Assembly (NCBI RefSeq): GCF_042684665.1
Contig: NZ_JBHULY010000025.1
Span: 100,343-164,342 of the forward strand
Source of the DNA: Jejuia rubra
GTDB taxonomy: Bacteria; Bacteroidota; Bacteroidia; Flavobacteriales; Flavobacteriaceae
Reading direction: 5' to 3'
DNA: 64,000 nucleotides
Shown here: positions 9,444 through 18,260 of the stretch, one piece after another
Position numbering within the stretch: position 1 is the first letter of the stretch
Layout of the letters: the number at the start of each line of letters is the position of its first letter
Notes under the pieces: generated by a model
The model's input: the letters and a program-made list of their open reading frames with translations, nothing else
Told to the model about the DNA's origin: nothing
Database searches by the model: none
Program-made: the position numbers and the translations under genes

Positions 9444-10139
9444 ATGAAAAAGTTTCTAATTCTTCTTTTTTCATTATGTTTTACATTATTATGTGCCCAA
9501 AATAGCAATCAATTTGATGTCAACGGCAAACGCCACGGGATTTGGAAAAAGCATTTTGAAGGCACTGAAGTACTGCGCTACGAAGGCCAGTTTCATCACG
9601 GAAAGGAAATTGGCGCTTTCAAATTCTATAAAAATATCAAAGGGAAACCGGTGTTATCCGCTACCCGAGAGTTTCAAGAAGACAGTTCAATCGCAGACGT
9701 GAAATTCTTTACTTCCAAAGGAAAAGTTATCAGCGAAGGTCAAATGAACGGTAAAATCTATATCGGCACTTGGAAATACTATCAAAAGGATTCGGATAAG
9801 TTATTGATACTGGAGCATTACAATGACAAGGGGCAATTGCATGGCGAACGATTTGTGTATTACGAAAATGGAGAAGTAGCTGAAAAACAGCATTACAAAG
9901 ATGGTGTCCTCCATGGAGAGGCTATTAATTATTCATTGAAAGGTATTGTTCTAAAAACCTTTATTTATGAAAATGGTGAGCTACACGGGCCATCAAAATA
10001 TTATAATCCCAAAGGAGAGCTGATAGTGCAGGGGCAGTACAAAAAAGGTAAAAAGCATGGTATTTGGAACTACTATGAAAACGGGGAGTTAAGCGATACT
10101 AAGAATTTTACCGTAGAAGGGAAGTATAAGCCAAAATAA
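9444..10139 (+). CDS. Secreted MORN-like (YwqK-type) repeat protein
   Basis: 231 residues with a signal peptide (MKKFLILLFSLCFTLLCAQ). The mature protein is built of repeated units of the form G-x-x-HGxWxxYYENGxL, seen as KRHGIWKKHFEG, GQLHGERFVYYENGEV, GVLHGEAINYS, GELHGPSKYYNPKGEL and KKHGIWNYYENGEL. These match the MORN_2/YwqK toxin-antitoxin-like repeat fold, often found as free secreted proteins in Flavobacteriaceae. No enzyme function is apparent. It is convergent with the fasciclin gene, and a terminator hairpin lies between the two. Confidence 0.8.
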   Translation: MKKFLILLFSLCFTLLCAQNSNQFDVNGKRHGIWKKHFEGTEVLRYEGQFHHGKEIGAFKFYKNIKGKPVLSATREFQEDSSIADVKFFTSKGKVISEGQMNGKIYIGTWKYYQKDSDKLLILEHYNDKGQLHGERFVYYENGEVAEKQHYKDGVLHGEAINYSLKGIVLKTFIYENGELHGPSKYYNPKGELIVQGQYKKGKKHGIWNYYENGELSDTKNFTVEGKYKPK

Positions 10140-10172
10140 AAAGCCCCTTAAATTGCTTTAAGGGACCCTTCT
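10140..10172 (-). terminator. Intrinsic terminator between convergent genes
   Basis: CCCTTAAA (10145-10152), loop TTGC, TTTAAGGG (10157-10164). On the minus strand the stem is followed by CTTTTTATTTT, a good U-tract, so it mainly ends the fasciclin transcript. The plus side has only a weak U-tract. Confidence 0.75.
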
Positions 10173-10232
10173 TCATAGACAATTCTTATTAAAACTTGCC
10201 TATACTAAACAAACCAAACTAAACTAAATATC

Positions 10233-11630
10233 TTAATCTAAATTAGGTAAAGCTACCTTATTTAATACGTGGATTACACCATTTCCTGCTTGTACATCTA
10301 CGGCAACTATTCCGATATCGGAGTTTTCCGCACCATCCGTTACATCAGCAATGTTTCCATTTGTGCCAGGCAAGTTGATGGTTAAAGACTGACCTTGCAG
10401 TGTTGGAGCTACCGTTTGTGATGGATCTAAATCTCCAGACTGCACATTTGCACCACCGACTACATGATGCAACAGCACTTGTGTCAATACGCTCTCTTCA
10501 GGCACTGTGATTGCGGCGAAAGCATCATTAACGGGCGCAAATACTGTAAATGGAGGATTTAGCATATCACCGTTTCCACCTTCCGTTCTGGCCAATACTT
10601 GCTCAAAAGGAGTTCCAGGAGTTAGCGTTGTTAACGCTGAGACCAAAGTTGAGAAATTAGGATCAGCTAAAGCAAAGGTTACCACAGTTGGAATAGTGAT
10701 TACTTCACTTATGCCATGGATAATTCCATTTGTTGCTACAACATCAGGGGCTGTTACCATGGACATGCCGTTAAACATCACCTCACCCTCTACAACTCTG
10801 TAATACAAACTAATATTTTCGTCATTAGGACCAGTAGCTAGTGTGTTGGTATAACCTGCACCTGTACCAATGATATCGGAAGCTTGCACAATATCCCCTA
10901 TCACATGGTTTAGTAAGGTATTCACTAAAGCATCTCCAGATGGAATGGCAGGCAAATTGCTGAAAGCATTGTTATCTGGCGCCAAAACAGTCAATGTTCC
11001 AGGGCTGCTAAGCACAGTTACTAAATCAGGGGTAAGGGCTCCTGTTAAAGTACTGAAATTAGAATTTGCGGTAGCTAATGTGGTAATTGTTGGTAATCCA
11101 ATTACGGCATCTACAACGTGAATAATACCATTTGTGGCATCAATGTTTGCATTATTTAAATCTACATTGGAAACCCCATTTAATGTTACACCACTCGATA
11201 AATCTACAAACATGCTTAGGTTTAAACCAGTTCCTTCTTGAGTAGCTAATGTTTTTATGTAAGATGTACTTAAACTTGAAGATGGAAATTCACCATCTAT
11301 TACATGATTTAATAGCACCTGAGTCAATACATCTACTGGAACATCATTGATGGAGTTGAAATTATTAGCTGTCAAAAATGCGTCGAAAGCTGTATTTGTG
11401 GGCGCAAAAACAGTGAATTGCCCTGAACCATCTAAAGTTCCAACAAGATTCGCGCGTTGCAATGCTTGAACAAGAGTAGTTAAGCCTGGGCTTGCCTGGG
11501 CAATTTCGGCTATTGTTTCTGGAGTAAAAGTAACCGTGTTGTCATCATCTAGATCACACGATACTAAAAATGTTACAGCTAAGAGGCTTAACGATAATTT
11601 TTTTAAGATTTTTAATGCATTCATTTTCAT
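10233..11630 (-). CDS. Fasciclin (FAS1) domain lipoprotein
   Basis: 465 residues. A type II signal sequence ends at VSC (lipobox FLVSC, about 21-25), and the following DLDDDN run favours surface or outer-membrane anchoring. Three FAS1 domains follow, at about 40-180, 185-315 and 320-465. Each has the H1 box (LDGSGQFTVFAPTNTAF; PGTLTVLAPDNNAF; NPPFTVFAPVNDAF) and the H2-like end with NGIIHVVDAV, NGIIHGISEV or NGVIHVLNKV. FAS1 domains mediate cell adhesion. It is divergent from mnmA, and the shared promoter region contains spaced direct repeats. Confidence 0.9.
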   Translation of the reverse strand: MKMNALKILKKLSLSLLAVTFLVSCDLDDDNTVTFTPETIAEIAQASPGLTTLVQALQRANLVGTLDGSGQFTVFAPTNTAFDAFLTANNFNSINDVPVDVLTQVLLNHVIDGEFPSSSLSTSYIKTLATQEGTGLNLSMFVDLSSGVTLNGVSNVDLNNANIDATNGIIHVVDAVIGLPTITTLATANSNFSTLTGALTPDLVTVLSSPGTLTVLAPDNNAFSNLPAIPSGDALVNTLLNHVIGDIVQASDIIGTGAGYTNTLATGPNDENISLYYRVVEGEVMFNGMSMVTAPDVVATNGIIHGISEVITIPTVVTFALADPNFSTLVSALTTLTPGTPFEQVLARTEGGNGDMLNPPFTVFAPVNDAFAAITVPEESVLTQVLLHHVVGGANVQSGDLDPSQTVAPTLQGQSLTINLPGTNGNIADVTDGAENSDIGIVAVDVQAGNGVIHVLNKVALPNLD

Positions 11631-11664
11631 AAGAATTTTAAATTGTTTAGCAAAAATATAAATA

Positions 11665-11762
11665 AGTTAAACAAAAATCCAAATAATGTTTCATAAAATT
11701 TTCAAAAAGTTAAACAAAGTGTCAATTTTGTGCATTTCATCGATGTTTTTCAGTTAAACAAA
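11665..11762. promoter_or_regulatory. Three spaced AGTTAAACAAA direct repeats in the fasciclin/mnmA divergent region
   Basis: AGTTAAACAAA occurs at 11665-11675, 11708-11718 and 11752-11762, all on the plus strand, with start-to-start distances of 43 and 44 bp (about four helical turns). An AATTGTTTAGC at 11641-11651 resembles the inverse. Regular phasing suggests protein binding sites; the regulator is unknown. Confidence 0.45.
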
Positions 11763-11777
11763 ACCTATGAAATTGTG

Positions 11778-11785
11778 TATCTTTG
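11778..11785 (+). promoter_or_regulatory. -7 element of mnmA
   Basis: TATCTTTG matches TAnnTTTG. A start 5 nt past the G (about 11790) gives a leader of about 22 nt to the ATG at 11812. Confidence 0.5.
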
Positions 11786-11811
11786 TGGGCTAAAATTTTT
11801 GATAATCCATA

Positions 11812-12999
11812 ATGAAACGCGTTGTTGTTGGACTTTCCGGAGGTGTAGATTCTAGCGTTGCTGCATATTTACTTAAGGAGCAAGGTTATGAGGTGATTGG
11901 CCTTTTTATGAAGAACTGGCACGACGATTCTGTGACTATTTCCAACGAGTGCCCTTGGTTGGACGACAGTAATGATGCCATGTTGGTGGCTGAAAAATTA
12001 GGAATTCCGTTTCAGACTATTGATTTAAGCGAGCAGTATAAAGAACGTATCGTGGACTATATGTTTGCTGAATATGAAAGGGGGCGAACACCCAATCCGG
12101 ATGTGTTGTGCAATAGGGAAATCAAGTTTGATGTTTTTATGAATATTGCCTTGGAGTTGGGAGCCGATTACGTGGCAACAGGCCATTATTGCAGAAAAGG
12201 GACGATTCAAAAAGATGGAAAAACTTTATATCGGTTATTATCAGGCGCGGATCATAATAAGGACCAATCCTATTTTTTATGTCAATTGTCGCAAGAACAA
12301 TTATCCAAAGCACTATTTCCAATAGGGGAATTGACAAAACCCGAAGTTAGGGAACTGGCTACCAGATTGGATTTAGTTACGGCTGAAAAAAAGGATTCGC
12401 AAGGCTTATGCTTTATAGGAAAGGTAAAACTACCCGATTTTTTGCAACAGCAGTTAAAGCCAAAGTGTGGAGTTATAGTTGAGGTGTCGGAAGATAAAGG
12501 ACTTTATTCAAATGAAGTTAGTGACTTCGCCTCAAAAGAAGAAGAGCTGGAATATCTATCGAAGAAGATTGAGTATTCCATTAAAGATGGCGAAATCGTC
12601 GGTAAACATCAAGGTGCCCACTATTTCACCAAAGGGCAACGTAAAGGATTGGCTGTTGGTGGCACACCAGAGCCGTTATTCGTTATTGATACTGATGTTG
12701 AGGAGAATGTGATTTACACGGGCCAAGGCAAAAACCACCCTGGATTGTTGAAAAAAGCATTGTTTATTAGTAATGATGAACTCCATTGGATACGGGAGGA
12801 TTTGGCTTTAAAAGAAAGTGAAACGATGCAGGTTCAGGTCAGGATTAGATACAGGCAACCTTTACAAAAAGCTACTTTACATAAGGTTGAAAATGGTTTG
12901 TATATTGAATTTGAACAATTTCAATCCGCAATAACAGAAGGGCAGTTTGCCGTGTGGTATATTGATGAGGAACTTATAGGTTCTGGAGTAATTTCGTAA
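11812..12999 (+). CDS. mnmA: tRNA-specific 2-thiouridylase MnmA
   Basis: Adds sulfur at C2 of the wobble uridine in tRNAs for Lys, Glu and Gln, using ATP and a persulfide relay. The 395 residues start with the PP-loop VVGLSGGVDSSV. The catalytic pair is Cys100 (VLCNREIKF) and Cys200 (GLCFIG), both present. TGHY and KDQSYFL are the tRNA-binding and substrate motifs, and the beta-barrel C-terminal domain ends QSAITEGQFAVWY. The insertion NWHDDSVTISNECPW after the first helix is typical of the Bacteroidota form. Confidence 0.97.
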   Translation: MKRVVVGLSGGVDSSVAAYLLKEQGYEVIGLFMKNWHDDSVTISNECPWLDDSNDAMLVAEKLGIPFQTIDLSEQYKERIVDYMFAEYERGRTPNPDVLCNREIKFDVFMNIALELGADYVATGHYCRKGTIQKDGKTLYRLLSGADHNKDQSYFLCQLSQEQLSKALFPIGELTKPEVRELATRLDLVTAEKKDSQGLCFIGKVKLPDFLQQQLKPKCGVIVEVSEDKGLYSNEVSDFASKEEELEYLSKKIEYSIKDGEIVGKHQGAHYFTKGQRKGLAVGGTPEPLFVIDTDVEENVIYTGQGKNHPGLLKKALFISNDELHWIREDLALKESETMQVQVRIRYRQPLQKATLHKVENGLYIEFEQFQSAITEGQFAVWYIDEELIGSGVIS

Positions 13000-13024
13000 T
13001 TTAGTGATTCCAAATCGCTTTGTT

Positions 13025-14626
13025 ATGAGGACTATCTTATATCTAACTCTCTTTTTTTTCACTTCGTTTGCGGTCAATTCTCAAGAGGAAGCTTGGGTAT
13101 ATTTGTCAGATAAAGAAAATGTAACAGCTTCGTTAGCCAACCCCATTTCCATTTTAACTCAGAAGGCCATTGATAGAAAAAATCGCCATGGAGTAAGCAT
13201 AGATGCCCGCGATGTTCCGGTAAACGAAAATTATATAACACAATTAAAAAATTCCGCAGGAATTACCGTGATGGCGAAATCCAAATGGTTTAATGCCGTA
13301 CACGTCAGAGGAAGTCAAACCGATATTGAAGCTCTTGAAAACTTTAGTTTTGTGGATTCGGTGGAGTTTGCGGACAGAAGTTTGAACACCAGTAAATTCA
13401 CCCAGATAAAAAAGAAATCGAAATTAGAGAAGGAGCTGACCACTTTCAATTACGGCAATGCCGCCAATCAAATTGAAATGTTTAATGGGGATGATTTGCA
13501 TTTGGATGATTACACGGGATCGGGCATGACTATTGCCCTTTTGGATGCGGGGTACCCCAATGTCAATACAATGGCCTCTTTCCAAAGACTACGGGATGCG
13601 GGCAATCTTTTGGGCAGTTACGATTTTGTAGGCAGGGATGTTGATGTTTACACGGGTACAACCAGTAATCATGGTACATTGGTTTTCAGCGATATGGCTG
13701 GTTATGTTGAAAATCAATTTGTGGGTACTGCTCCTGACGCCTCCTATTATTTATTCATTACTGAAGATGCTACAAGTGAAACTCCCGTAGAGGAAAGTTA
13801 TTGGGTAGAAGCGGCCGAGCGTGCCGATAGTTTGGGAGTGGATATTGTAAATACGTCTTTAGGCTACTCAGATTTTGATGGAACCAAATACGATTATTCT
13901 CAAGCAGATATGAATGGGACAACTACATTTATCACTAGAGGCGCGAACATAGCTTTTGAAAAAGGGTTGCTGTGTGTGAATTCCGCTGGTAATTCTGGGA
14001 CTTGGGGTATTACTGCGCCTGCTGATTCGCCTAATGTACTTACCGTTGGCGCCGTGAATGCTTCAGGGACTTATGCCAATTTTAGTTCTGTGGGGACTGT
14101 CCATCAGCCTACACAAAAACCGGATGTTGCGGCGCAAGGTGCAGCCAGTTATGTGATTTCAGAAAACGATATTATTTTCACTGCAAATGGGACCTCGTTT
14201 AGCTCACCAATTTTAGCCGGAGGCGTGGCCTGTTTGTGGCAAGCTTTGCCCAATAAAACCAATGCCGAAATCATGCAATTGGTTCGGGAATCTTCATCCC
14301 AATTCAATTCGCCAGATAATTTTCTGGGTCACGGCATTCCTAATTTAAAATCGGCATTGGATACTGCTTTATCCGTTGATGAAAATGTTCTTGCAGAATT
14401 CAGTATCAACATCTTTCCCAATCCCGTCACCGATAAACTTTTTATCAAACTTTCATCGGGAGAGGGAAGTCTTCGACTATTTGATATTTCGGGTAGATAC
14501 CTTAGAACACATGCTTTGATTTCGAATAGGAATACACTTGATATGTCCTATCTGGCTAAAGGGATATATTTGGCTGAAGTACAGTTTGAAACCGTTTCTA
14601 AAACCTTCAAAATCATAAAGCAATAA
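13025..14626 (+). CDS. Secreted S8 (subtilisin-like) peptidase with T9SS sorting tail
   Basis: Extracellular serine protease. The frame extends upstream to a GTG at 13004, but the ATG at 13025 begins a proper signal peptide (MRTILYLTLFFFTSFAVNSQ) and is preferred. Counted from it, the catalytic triad is Asp174 (ALLDAGYP), His216 (SNHGT) and Ser391 (NGTSFSSP), with the oxyanion Asn in NSAGNSG. About the last 75 residues form a type A T9SS C-terminal domain (FPNPVTDKLFI ... LAKGIYLAEV ... KTFKIIKQ), which directs passage through the outer membrane. The stop overlaps the next gene's ATG by one base (TAATG), suggesting translational coupling. Confidence 0.92.
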   Translation: MRTILYLTLFFFTSFAVNSQEEAWVYLSDKENVTASLANPISILTQKAIDRKNRHGVSIDARDVPVNENYITQLKNSAGITVMAKSKWFNAVHVRGSQTDIEALENFSFVDSVEFADRSLNTSKFTQIKKKSKLEKELTTFNYGNAANQIEMFNGDDLHLDDYTGSGMTIALLDAGYPNVNTMASFQRLRDAGNLLGSYDFVGRDVDVYTGTTSNHGTLVFSDMAGYVENQFVGTAPDASYYLFITEDATSETPVEESYWVEAAERADSLGVDIVNTSLGYSDFDGTKYDYSQADMNGTTTFITRGANIAFEKGLLCVNSAGNSGTWGITAPADSPNVLTVGAVNASGTYANFSSVGTVHQPTQKPDVAAQGAASYVISENDIIFTANGTSFSSPILAGGVACLWQALPNKTNAEIMQLVRESSSQFNSPDNFLGHGIPNLKSALDTALSVDENVLAEFSINIFPNPVTDKLFIKLSSGEGSLRLFDISGRYLRTHALISNRNTLDMSYLAKGIYLAEVQFETVSKTFKIIKQ

Positions 14627-15573
14627 TGCCAAATCGCATAACAGAACTTTTCAATATTAAATACCCAATCATTCAGGCCGGTATGGTTTGGAACAGTGGA
14701 TGGCGTTTGGCATCAGCTTCAAGTAATGCTGGGATATTGGGTTTAATAGGCGCTGGTTCTATGTATCCCGAAGTGTTACAGGAGCACATTCAAAAGTGCA
14801 AAAAAGCGACTGACAAACCTTTCGGAGTGAATGTGCCAATGCTTTACCCTGACATCGAAAAAATCATGGATATCATTGTCGATGAAGATGTTAAAATTGT
14901 TTTTACCTCCGCTGGAAATCCAAAAACTTGGGCAGGTTGGTTGCAGGAACGAGGTATTACTGTAGTGCATGTGGTAAGCAGTGTAAAGTTTGCGCTGAAA
15001 GCCCAAGAAGCTGGCGTGGATGCCATTGTTGCCGAAGGTTTTGAGGCCGGTGGGCATAACGGTCGGGACGAAACGACTACGCTAACGTTAATCCCGATGG
15101 TCAAAGAGCAGATTAAGATTCCTTTAATTGCGGCGGGAGGCATTGCAACCGGGCGCGCCATGTTGGCCTGTATGGTTTTAGGAGCAGATGGTGTTCAGAT
15201 TGGAAGTCGATTTGCCGCCAGTGAAGAAAGTTCGGCGCATGAAGCCTTTAAAAAAGCCATAGTTGATGCCAAGGAAGGGCATACCCAATTGACTTTAAAG
15301 GAACTCGCACCTGTGCGATTGATTAAAAATAAGTTTTATCAGGATGTCCAGGAACTGTACAAAAAAAGCCCAAGTGTTGAAGCGTTGAGGGGGCTCCTTG
15401 GAAGGGGCCGTGCCAAAAAAGGCATGTTTGAAGGGGATTTGGAGGAAGGCGAATTGGAGATTGGGCAAATATCAGGGATGATACATGATATAAAACCTGT
15501 TGAAACTATTATTCGGAATATTTTGAGCGAATTTGAGGAGGCAAGAACTAATCCGGAGCATTTTAAATTTTAA
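14626..15573 (+). CDS. Nitronate monooxygenase / 2-nitropropane dioxygenase-like flavoenzyme
   Basis: FMN-dependent TIM-barrel enzyme, 315 residues. It shows IQAGMVWNSGWRLA near the N-terminus, FEAGGHNGRDE (the substrate/FMN His region), IPLIAAGGIATGR and GADGVQIGSRFAAS (phosphate binding), all standard for the NMO/FabK-like family. It could oxidise nitronates or be a FabK-type enoyl-ACP reductase; sequence alone does not separate these well, and NMO-like is the safer call. The gene is coupled to the protease gene upstream by a 1-bp overlap, although no functional link is obvious. A perfect palindromic terminator follows. Confidence 0.85.
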   Translation: MPNRITELFNIKYPIIQAGMVWNSGWRLASASSNAGILGLIGAGSMYPEVLQEHIQKCKKATDKPFGVNVPMLYPDIEKIMDIIVDEDVKIVFTSAGNPKTWAGWLQERGITVVHVVSSVKFALKAQEAGVDAIVAEGFEAGGHNGRDETTTLTLIPMVKEQIKIPLIAAGGIATGRAMLACMVLGADGVQIGSRFAASEESSAHEAFKKAIVDAKEGHTQLTLKELAPVRLIKNKFYQDVQELYKKSPSVEALRGLLGRGRAKKGMFEGDLEEGELEIGQISGMIHDIKPVETIIRNILSEFEEARTNPEHFKF

Positions 15574-15578
15574 AATAA

Positions 15579-15606
15579 AAAAGGGAAAATTTAAATTTTC
15601 CCTTTT
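15579..15606. terminator. Perfect 28-bp palindromic terminator
   Basis: Two 14-bp arms (AAAAGGGAAAATTT and its complement) with no mismatch, 6 bp after the nitronate monooxygenase stop. A- and T-runs at both ends let it act in either direction. Confidence 0.75.
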
Positions 15607-15827
15607 CAAATATCGAAACTCGAGCTCTTATTTTTTAAATCCCTTTTAAAATGAAAGCCAGTAGTTCCTTTATGCTATTAGTTTCTTTGAGACGTTTATT
15701 ACTAGGGCAAAGGTAATAAAACAAAGGCTTTGTGTGCGACTTTTTAACTAAAATTATTAACATATGTTAATAAGTGTAAATTTCAAAAATGCGCACTACC
15801 TAATTCGGTAAAGCCACCCTTAAACTT

Positions 15828-15835
15828 TATTTTTG
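15828..15835 (+). promoter_or_regulatory. -7 element immediately before the MATE gene (possible leaderless start)
   Basis: TATTTTTG ends 4 nt before the ATG at 15840. Using the +5 spacing inferred from the Fnr-type promoters in this window, transcription would begin on the A of the start codon. Confidence 0.5.
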
Positions 15836-15839
15836 CCGA

Positions 15840-17216
15840 ATGCAATTGCAACAGTATACCAAAGAATTCAAATATAACTGGCAACTGGCATCCCCTGTGA
15901 TGCTTGGTATGCTCGGGCATACCTTTGTTAGTTTTATGGATAATATCATGGTTGGGCAGTTGGGTACAGCCGAATTGGCGGCCGTTTCTTTGGGCAATAG
16001 TTTCATGTTCATTGCGATGTCCTTAGGTATAGGGTTTTCAACGGCGATTACTCCTTTAATTGCCGAGGCTGATGCTGAAAACCATTTCGAAAATGGAAAA
16101 TCATATTTTAAGCACGGTCTTTTTTTATGTACGGTGTTGGGGGTATTACTGTTTCTTATGGTTTTTTTCGCTAAGCCTTTGATGTATTTCATGAAGCAAC
16201 CGGATGAGGTAGTCGCCCTCGCAATTCCTTATTTAGATTTGGTGGCGTTTTCTTTAATTCCGCTCATTATGTTTCAGGGGTTAAAGCAATTTAGCGATGG
16301 GCTCTCCATGACGAAACATCCGATGTACGCCACATTATTGGCCAATATCATCAACATCATTTTGAACTATATTTTGATTTTCGGGAAGTTAGGGATGCCC
16401 CAAATGGGTATTGTCGGTGCTGCCTATGGCACGTTGATATCACGTTTTGTGATGGTGGCCTATCTCTGGTTTTTGTTACAGCAAAAGGAGAAATCGAAAT
16501 ATTATGTTTCCAACATAAAGTTTTTGATTTTAGATAAATCCATGGTGAAAAAAATCGTCAACCTCGGCATGCCAAGTGCGATGCAGATGTTTTTTGAGGT
16601 GGCTATTTTTACTGCTGCCATCTGGTTAAGTGGCCTTTTGGGAAAGAACCCTCAAGCGGCCAATCAAATTGCACTTAACCTATCATCGATGACTTTTATG
16701 GTAGCCATGGGATTGGGTGTGGCCGCCATGATTCGTGTTGGAAATCAAAAAGGTTTAAAGAACTATTTCGAATTACGCCGAATAGCATTTTCTATCCTTT
16801 TTTTCGGAATTATTTTGGCCTCGGGGTTTGCTATTTTGTTTTTTGCCTTTCATGGACAATTGCCTAAATTGTATTTGGATTATAACGATGTGGAAAATGC
16901 CTTGGACAATAAAGAGGTTATGGAAATCGCATCTAAATTATTATTGGTAGCTGCAGTTTTTCAGATTAGCGATAGTATTCAAGTGATGGTGTTGGGAGCA
17001 TTGAGAGGGTTGCAGGATGTTAAAATCCCGATGATACTCGTGTTCATTGCCTACTGGGTAGTCGGGTTTCCTATTTGCTGGTTTTTAGGGAAGGCCGAGG
17101 CTTTGGGAAGCATGGGGATTTGGATTGGCCTTTTGGCCGGATTGACCGTTGCTGCGATTTTATTGTATCTTCGATTTAATTATTTGACGAAAAAACTAAT
17201 TTTGTCTAAAGACTAA
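15840..17216 (+). CDS. MATE family multidrug/Na+ antiporter
   Basis: Inner-membrane exporter of 458 residues with about 12 membrane helices in two MatE halves (about 15-230 and 240-450). The start MQLQQYTKEFKYNWQLASPVMLGMLGHTFVSFMDNIMVGQLG has the family's first helix with the conserved P and the D of MDNIMVG; AAYGTLISR and ALRGLQDVKIPM are further MATE signatures. The N-terminus cannot be moved far without losing helix 1, so the ATG lies 4 nt after a -7 element. The last codons and stop fall inside a heptanucleotide tandem repeat. Confidence 0.92.
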   Translation: MQLQQYTKEFKYNWQLASPVMLGMLGHTFVSFMDNIMVGQLGTAELAAVSLGNSFMFIAMSLGIGFSTAITPLIAEADAENHFENGKSYFKHGLFLCTVLGVLLFLMVFFAKPLMYFMKQPDEVVALAIPYLDLVAFSLIPLIMFQGLKQFSDGLSMTKHPMYATLLANIINIILNYILIFGKLGMPQMGIVGAAYGTLISRFVMVAYLWFLLQQKEKSKYYVSNIKFLILDKSMVKKIVNLGMPSAMQMFFEVAIFTAAIWLSGLLGKNPQAANQIALNLSSMTFMVAMGLGVAAMIRVGNQKGLKNYFELRRIAFSILFFGIILASGFAILFFAFHGQLPKLYLDYNDVENALDNKEVMEIASKLLLVAAVFQISDSIQVMVLGALRGLQDVKIPMILVFIAYWVVGFPICWFLGKAEALGSMGIWIGLLAGLTVAAILLYLRFNYLTKKLILSKD

Positions 17217-17241
17217 AGACTAAAGACTAAAGACTAAAGAC
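17207..17241 (+). repeat. TAAAGAC heptanucleotide tandem repeat (5 copies)
   Basis: Five exact copies of TAAAGAC plus a partial TA. It begins inside the last codons of the MATE gene (TCT AAA GAC TAA) and runs to 9 bp before the next ATG (17251). A 7-bp unit shifts frame with each copy, but the array meets TAA in every frame, so slippage would alter spacing rather than lengthen the protein. Confidence 0.9.
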
Positions 17242-17250
17242 TATTTAGAA

Positions 17251-17478
17251 ATGACCCTTCCAAAATTCATACTAGGCGATAATTCGGATTATCCTAATGC
17301 GATATTCGTTATCCACACCGAATTCCCAAGATTTATCATCAATTTGGAAAATGACGAGGTGGAGTGGTTTGAGGAATTTGATGCCGAAGACCAAAAGGAA
17401 CTGGAATCCGAAACCGAAAATGCCATCAAACTCGCTAGCGAGTTTTACGATGCCGAAATCGCTAAATACGAAGATTAA
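17251..17478 (+). CDS. Small acidic conserved protein, function unknown
   Basis: 75 residues, strongly acidic (many Glu/Asp; EVEWFEEFDAEDQKELESETEN), with no signal peptide or membrane segment. It lies tightly between the MATE and PAP2 genes (6 bp to the next ATG), and the codon usage fits a real gene. I recognise it only as the kind of short hypothetical found in Flavobacteriaceae; no function can be assigned. Confidence 0.7.
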   Translation: MTLPKFILGDNSDYPNAIFVIHTEFPRFIINLENDEVEWFEEFDAEDQKELESETENAIKLASEFYDAEIAKYED

Positions 17479-17484
17479 TCCATA

Positions 17485-18054
17485 ATGATTGACCAGCTAA
17501 TAGACTACGATAAAGAACTATTCCTATACCTTAATAACCTTGGTTCCGAAACTTGGGATACACTTTGGTTGGTGATCACTAATAAATTGACGTTTATTCC
17601 GCTGTATGCCATTCTTTTGTTTTTACTGTACAAAAAGTTTGGGGCAAAGCCCTTGTTGGTCTTTGTGATTGTGGTGGCTTTGATGATTACTTTTACGGAT
17701 CAAATTACCAATGTATTTAAGCGAGGTTTTGAGCGCCCCAGGCCATGTGGAGCCGAAGGTGTTAAGGATTTGGCGCGAATGGTCGCAGGCTATTGCGGTA
17801 AATATGGGTTCTTTTCTGGGCATTCCTCAAACTCGATGGCAGCTGCAGTTTTTGCTGGTCTGGCTTTGCGTTCCCATTATAAAAACCTCATTTTTATTTT
17901 ATTGTTTTGGAGTGCTATTGTAGCCTATAGTAGGATTTACGTTGGTGTGCATTATCCTTTGGATATCGTTTGTGGGATGACCTTTGGGGCAATATCAGGT
18001 TTTTTGTTTTATAAGTTGTCGCAAATACTTTTGAGGCGATTTGAATTGGCATAA
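17485..18054 (+). CDS. PAP2-family membrane phosphatase
   Basis: 189 residues with about five membrane helices. All three PAP2 signatures are present: KRGFERPRP (KxxxxxxRP), GFFSGHSSN (the xSGH motif with catalytic His) and YSRIYVGVHYPLDI (SRxxxxxHxxxD). It probably removes phosphate from undecaprenyl pyrophosphate, phosphatidic acid or lipid A at the outer face of the inner membrane; the substrate cannot be told from the sequence. It is probably cotranscribed with the 75-residue gene. Confidence 0.9.
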   Translation: MIDQLIDYDKELFLYLNNLGSETWDTLWLVITNKLTFIPLYAILLFLLYKKFGAKPLLVFVIVVALMITFTDQITNVFKRGFERPRPCGAEGVKDLARMVAGYCGKYGFFSGHSSNSMAAAVFAGLALRSHYKNLIFILLFWSAIVAYSRIYVGVHYPLDIVCGMTFGAISGFLFYKLSQILLRRFELA

Positions 18055-18078
18055 ATAGGGGGGCTTTGGTTCTGCACC

Positions 18079-18175
18079 TCCCTTATCCCGATAGCTATCG
18101 GGACCTCATTGGTAGTAGGGAAACTGCTGCGTATGAGTGTCCCCTCTAAGTAGAGGGGAGTCAGGGGTGTGTGAA
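18079..18175. repeat. Mixed intergenic hairpin repeats
   Basis: CCCGATAGCTATCGGG (the same palindrome as in the 2388 and 29571 elements), then CCCCTCTAAGTAGAGGGG followed by AGTCAGGGGTG, a simple member of the CCTCCC hairpin family. They occupy the gap between the convergent PAP2 and meaB genes. Confidence 0.55.
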
Positions 18176-18260
18176 AGAAAGGTGTTGCCTCTTAATTCAA
18201 TTTCGTTGATAAACCCAAAAGAATAGAGGAAATCATTTTATAAACTTTATACTATGCGCC

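Noticed and set aside
13004..13025. GTG start for the S8 peptidase
   Set aside because: Adds MIPNRFV before a complete signal peptide that starts at the ATG at 13025.
17207..17241. CRISPR or integration site
   Set aside because: Repeat unit is only 7 bp and directly contiguous; a simple tandem repeat.
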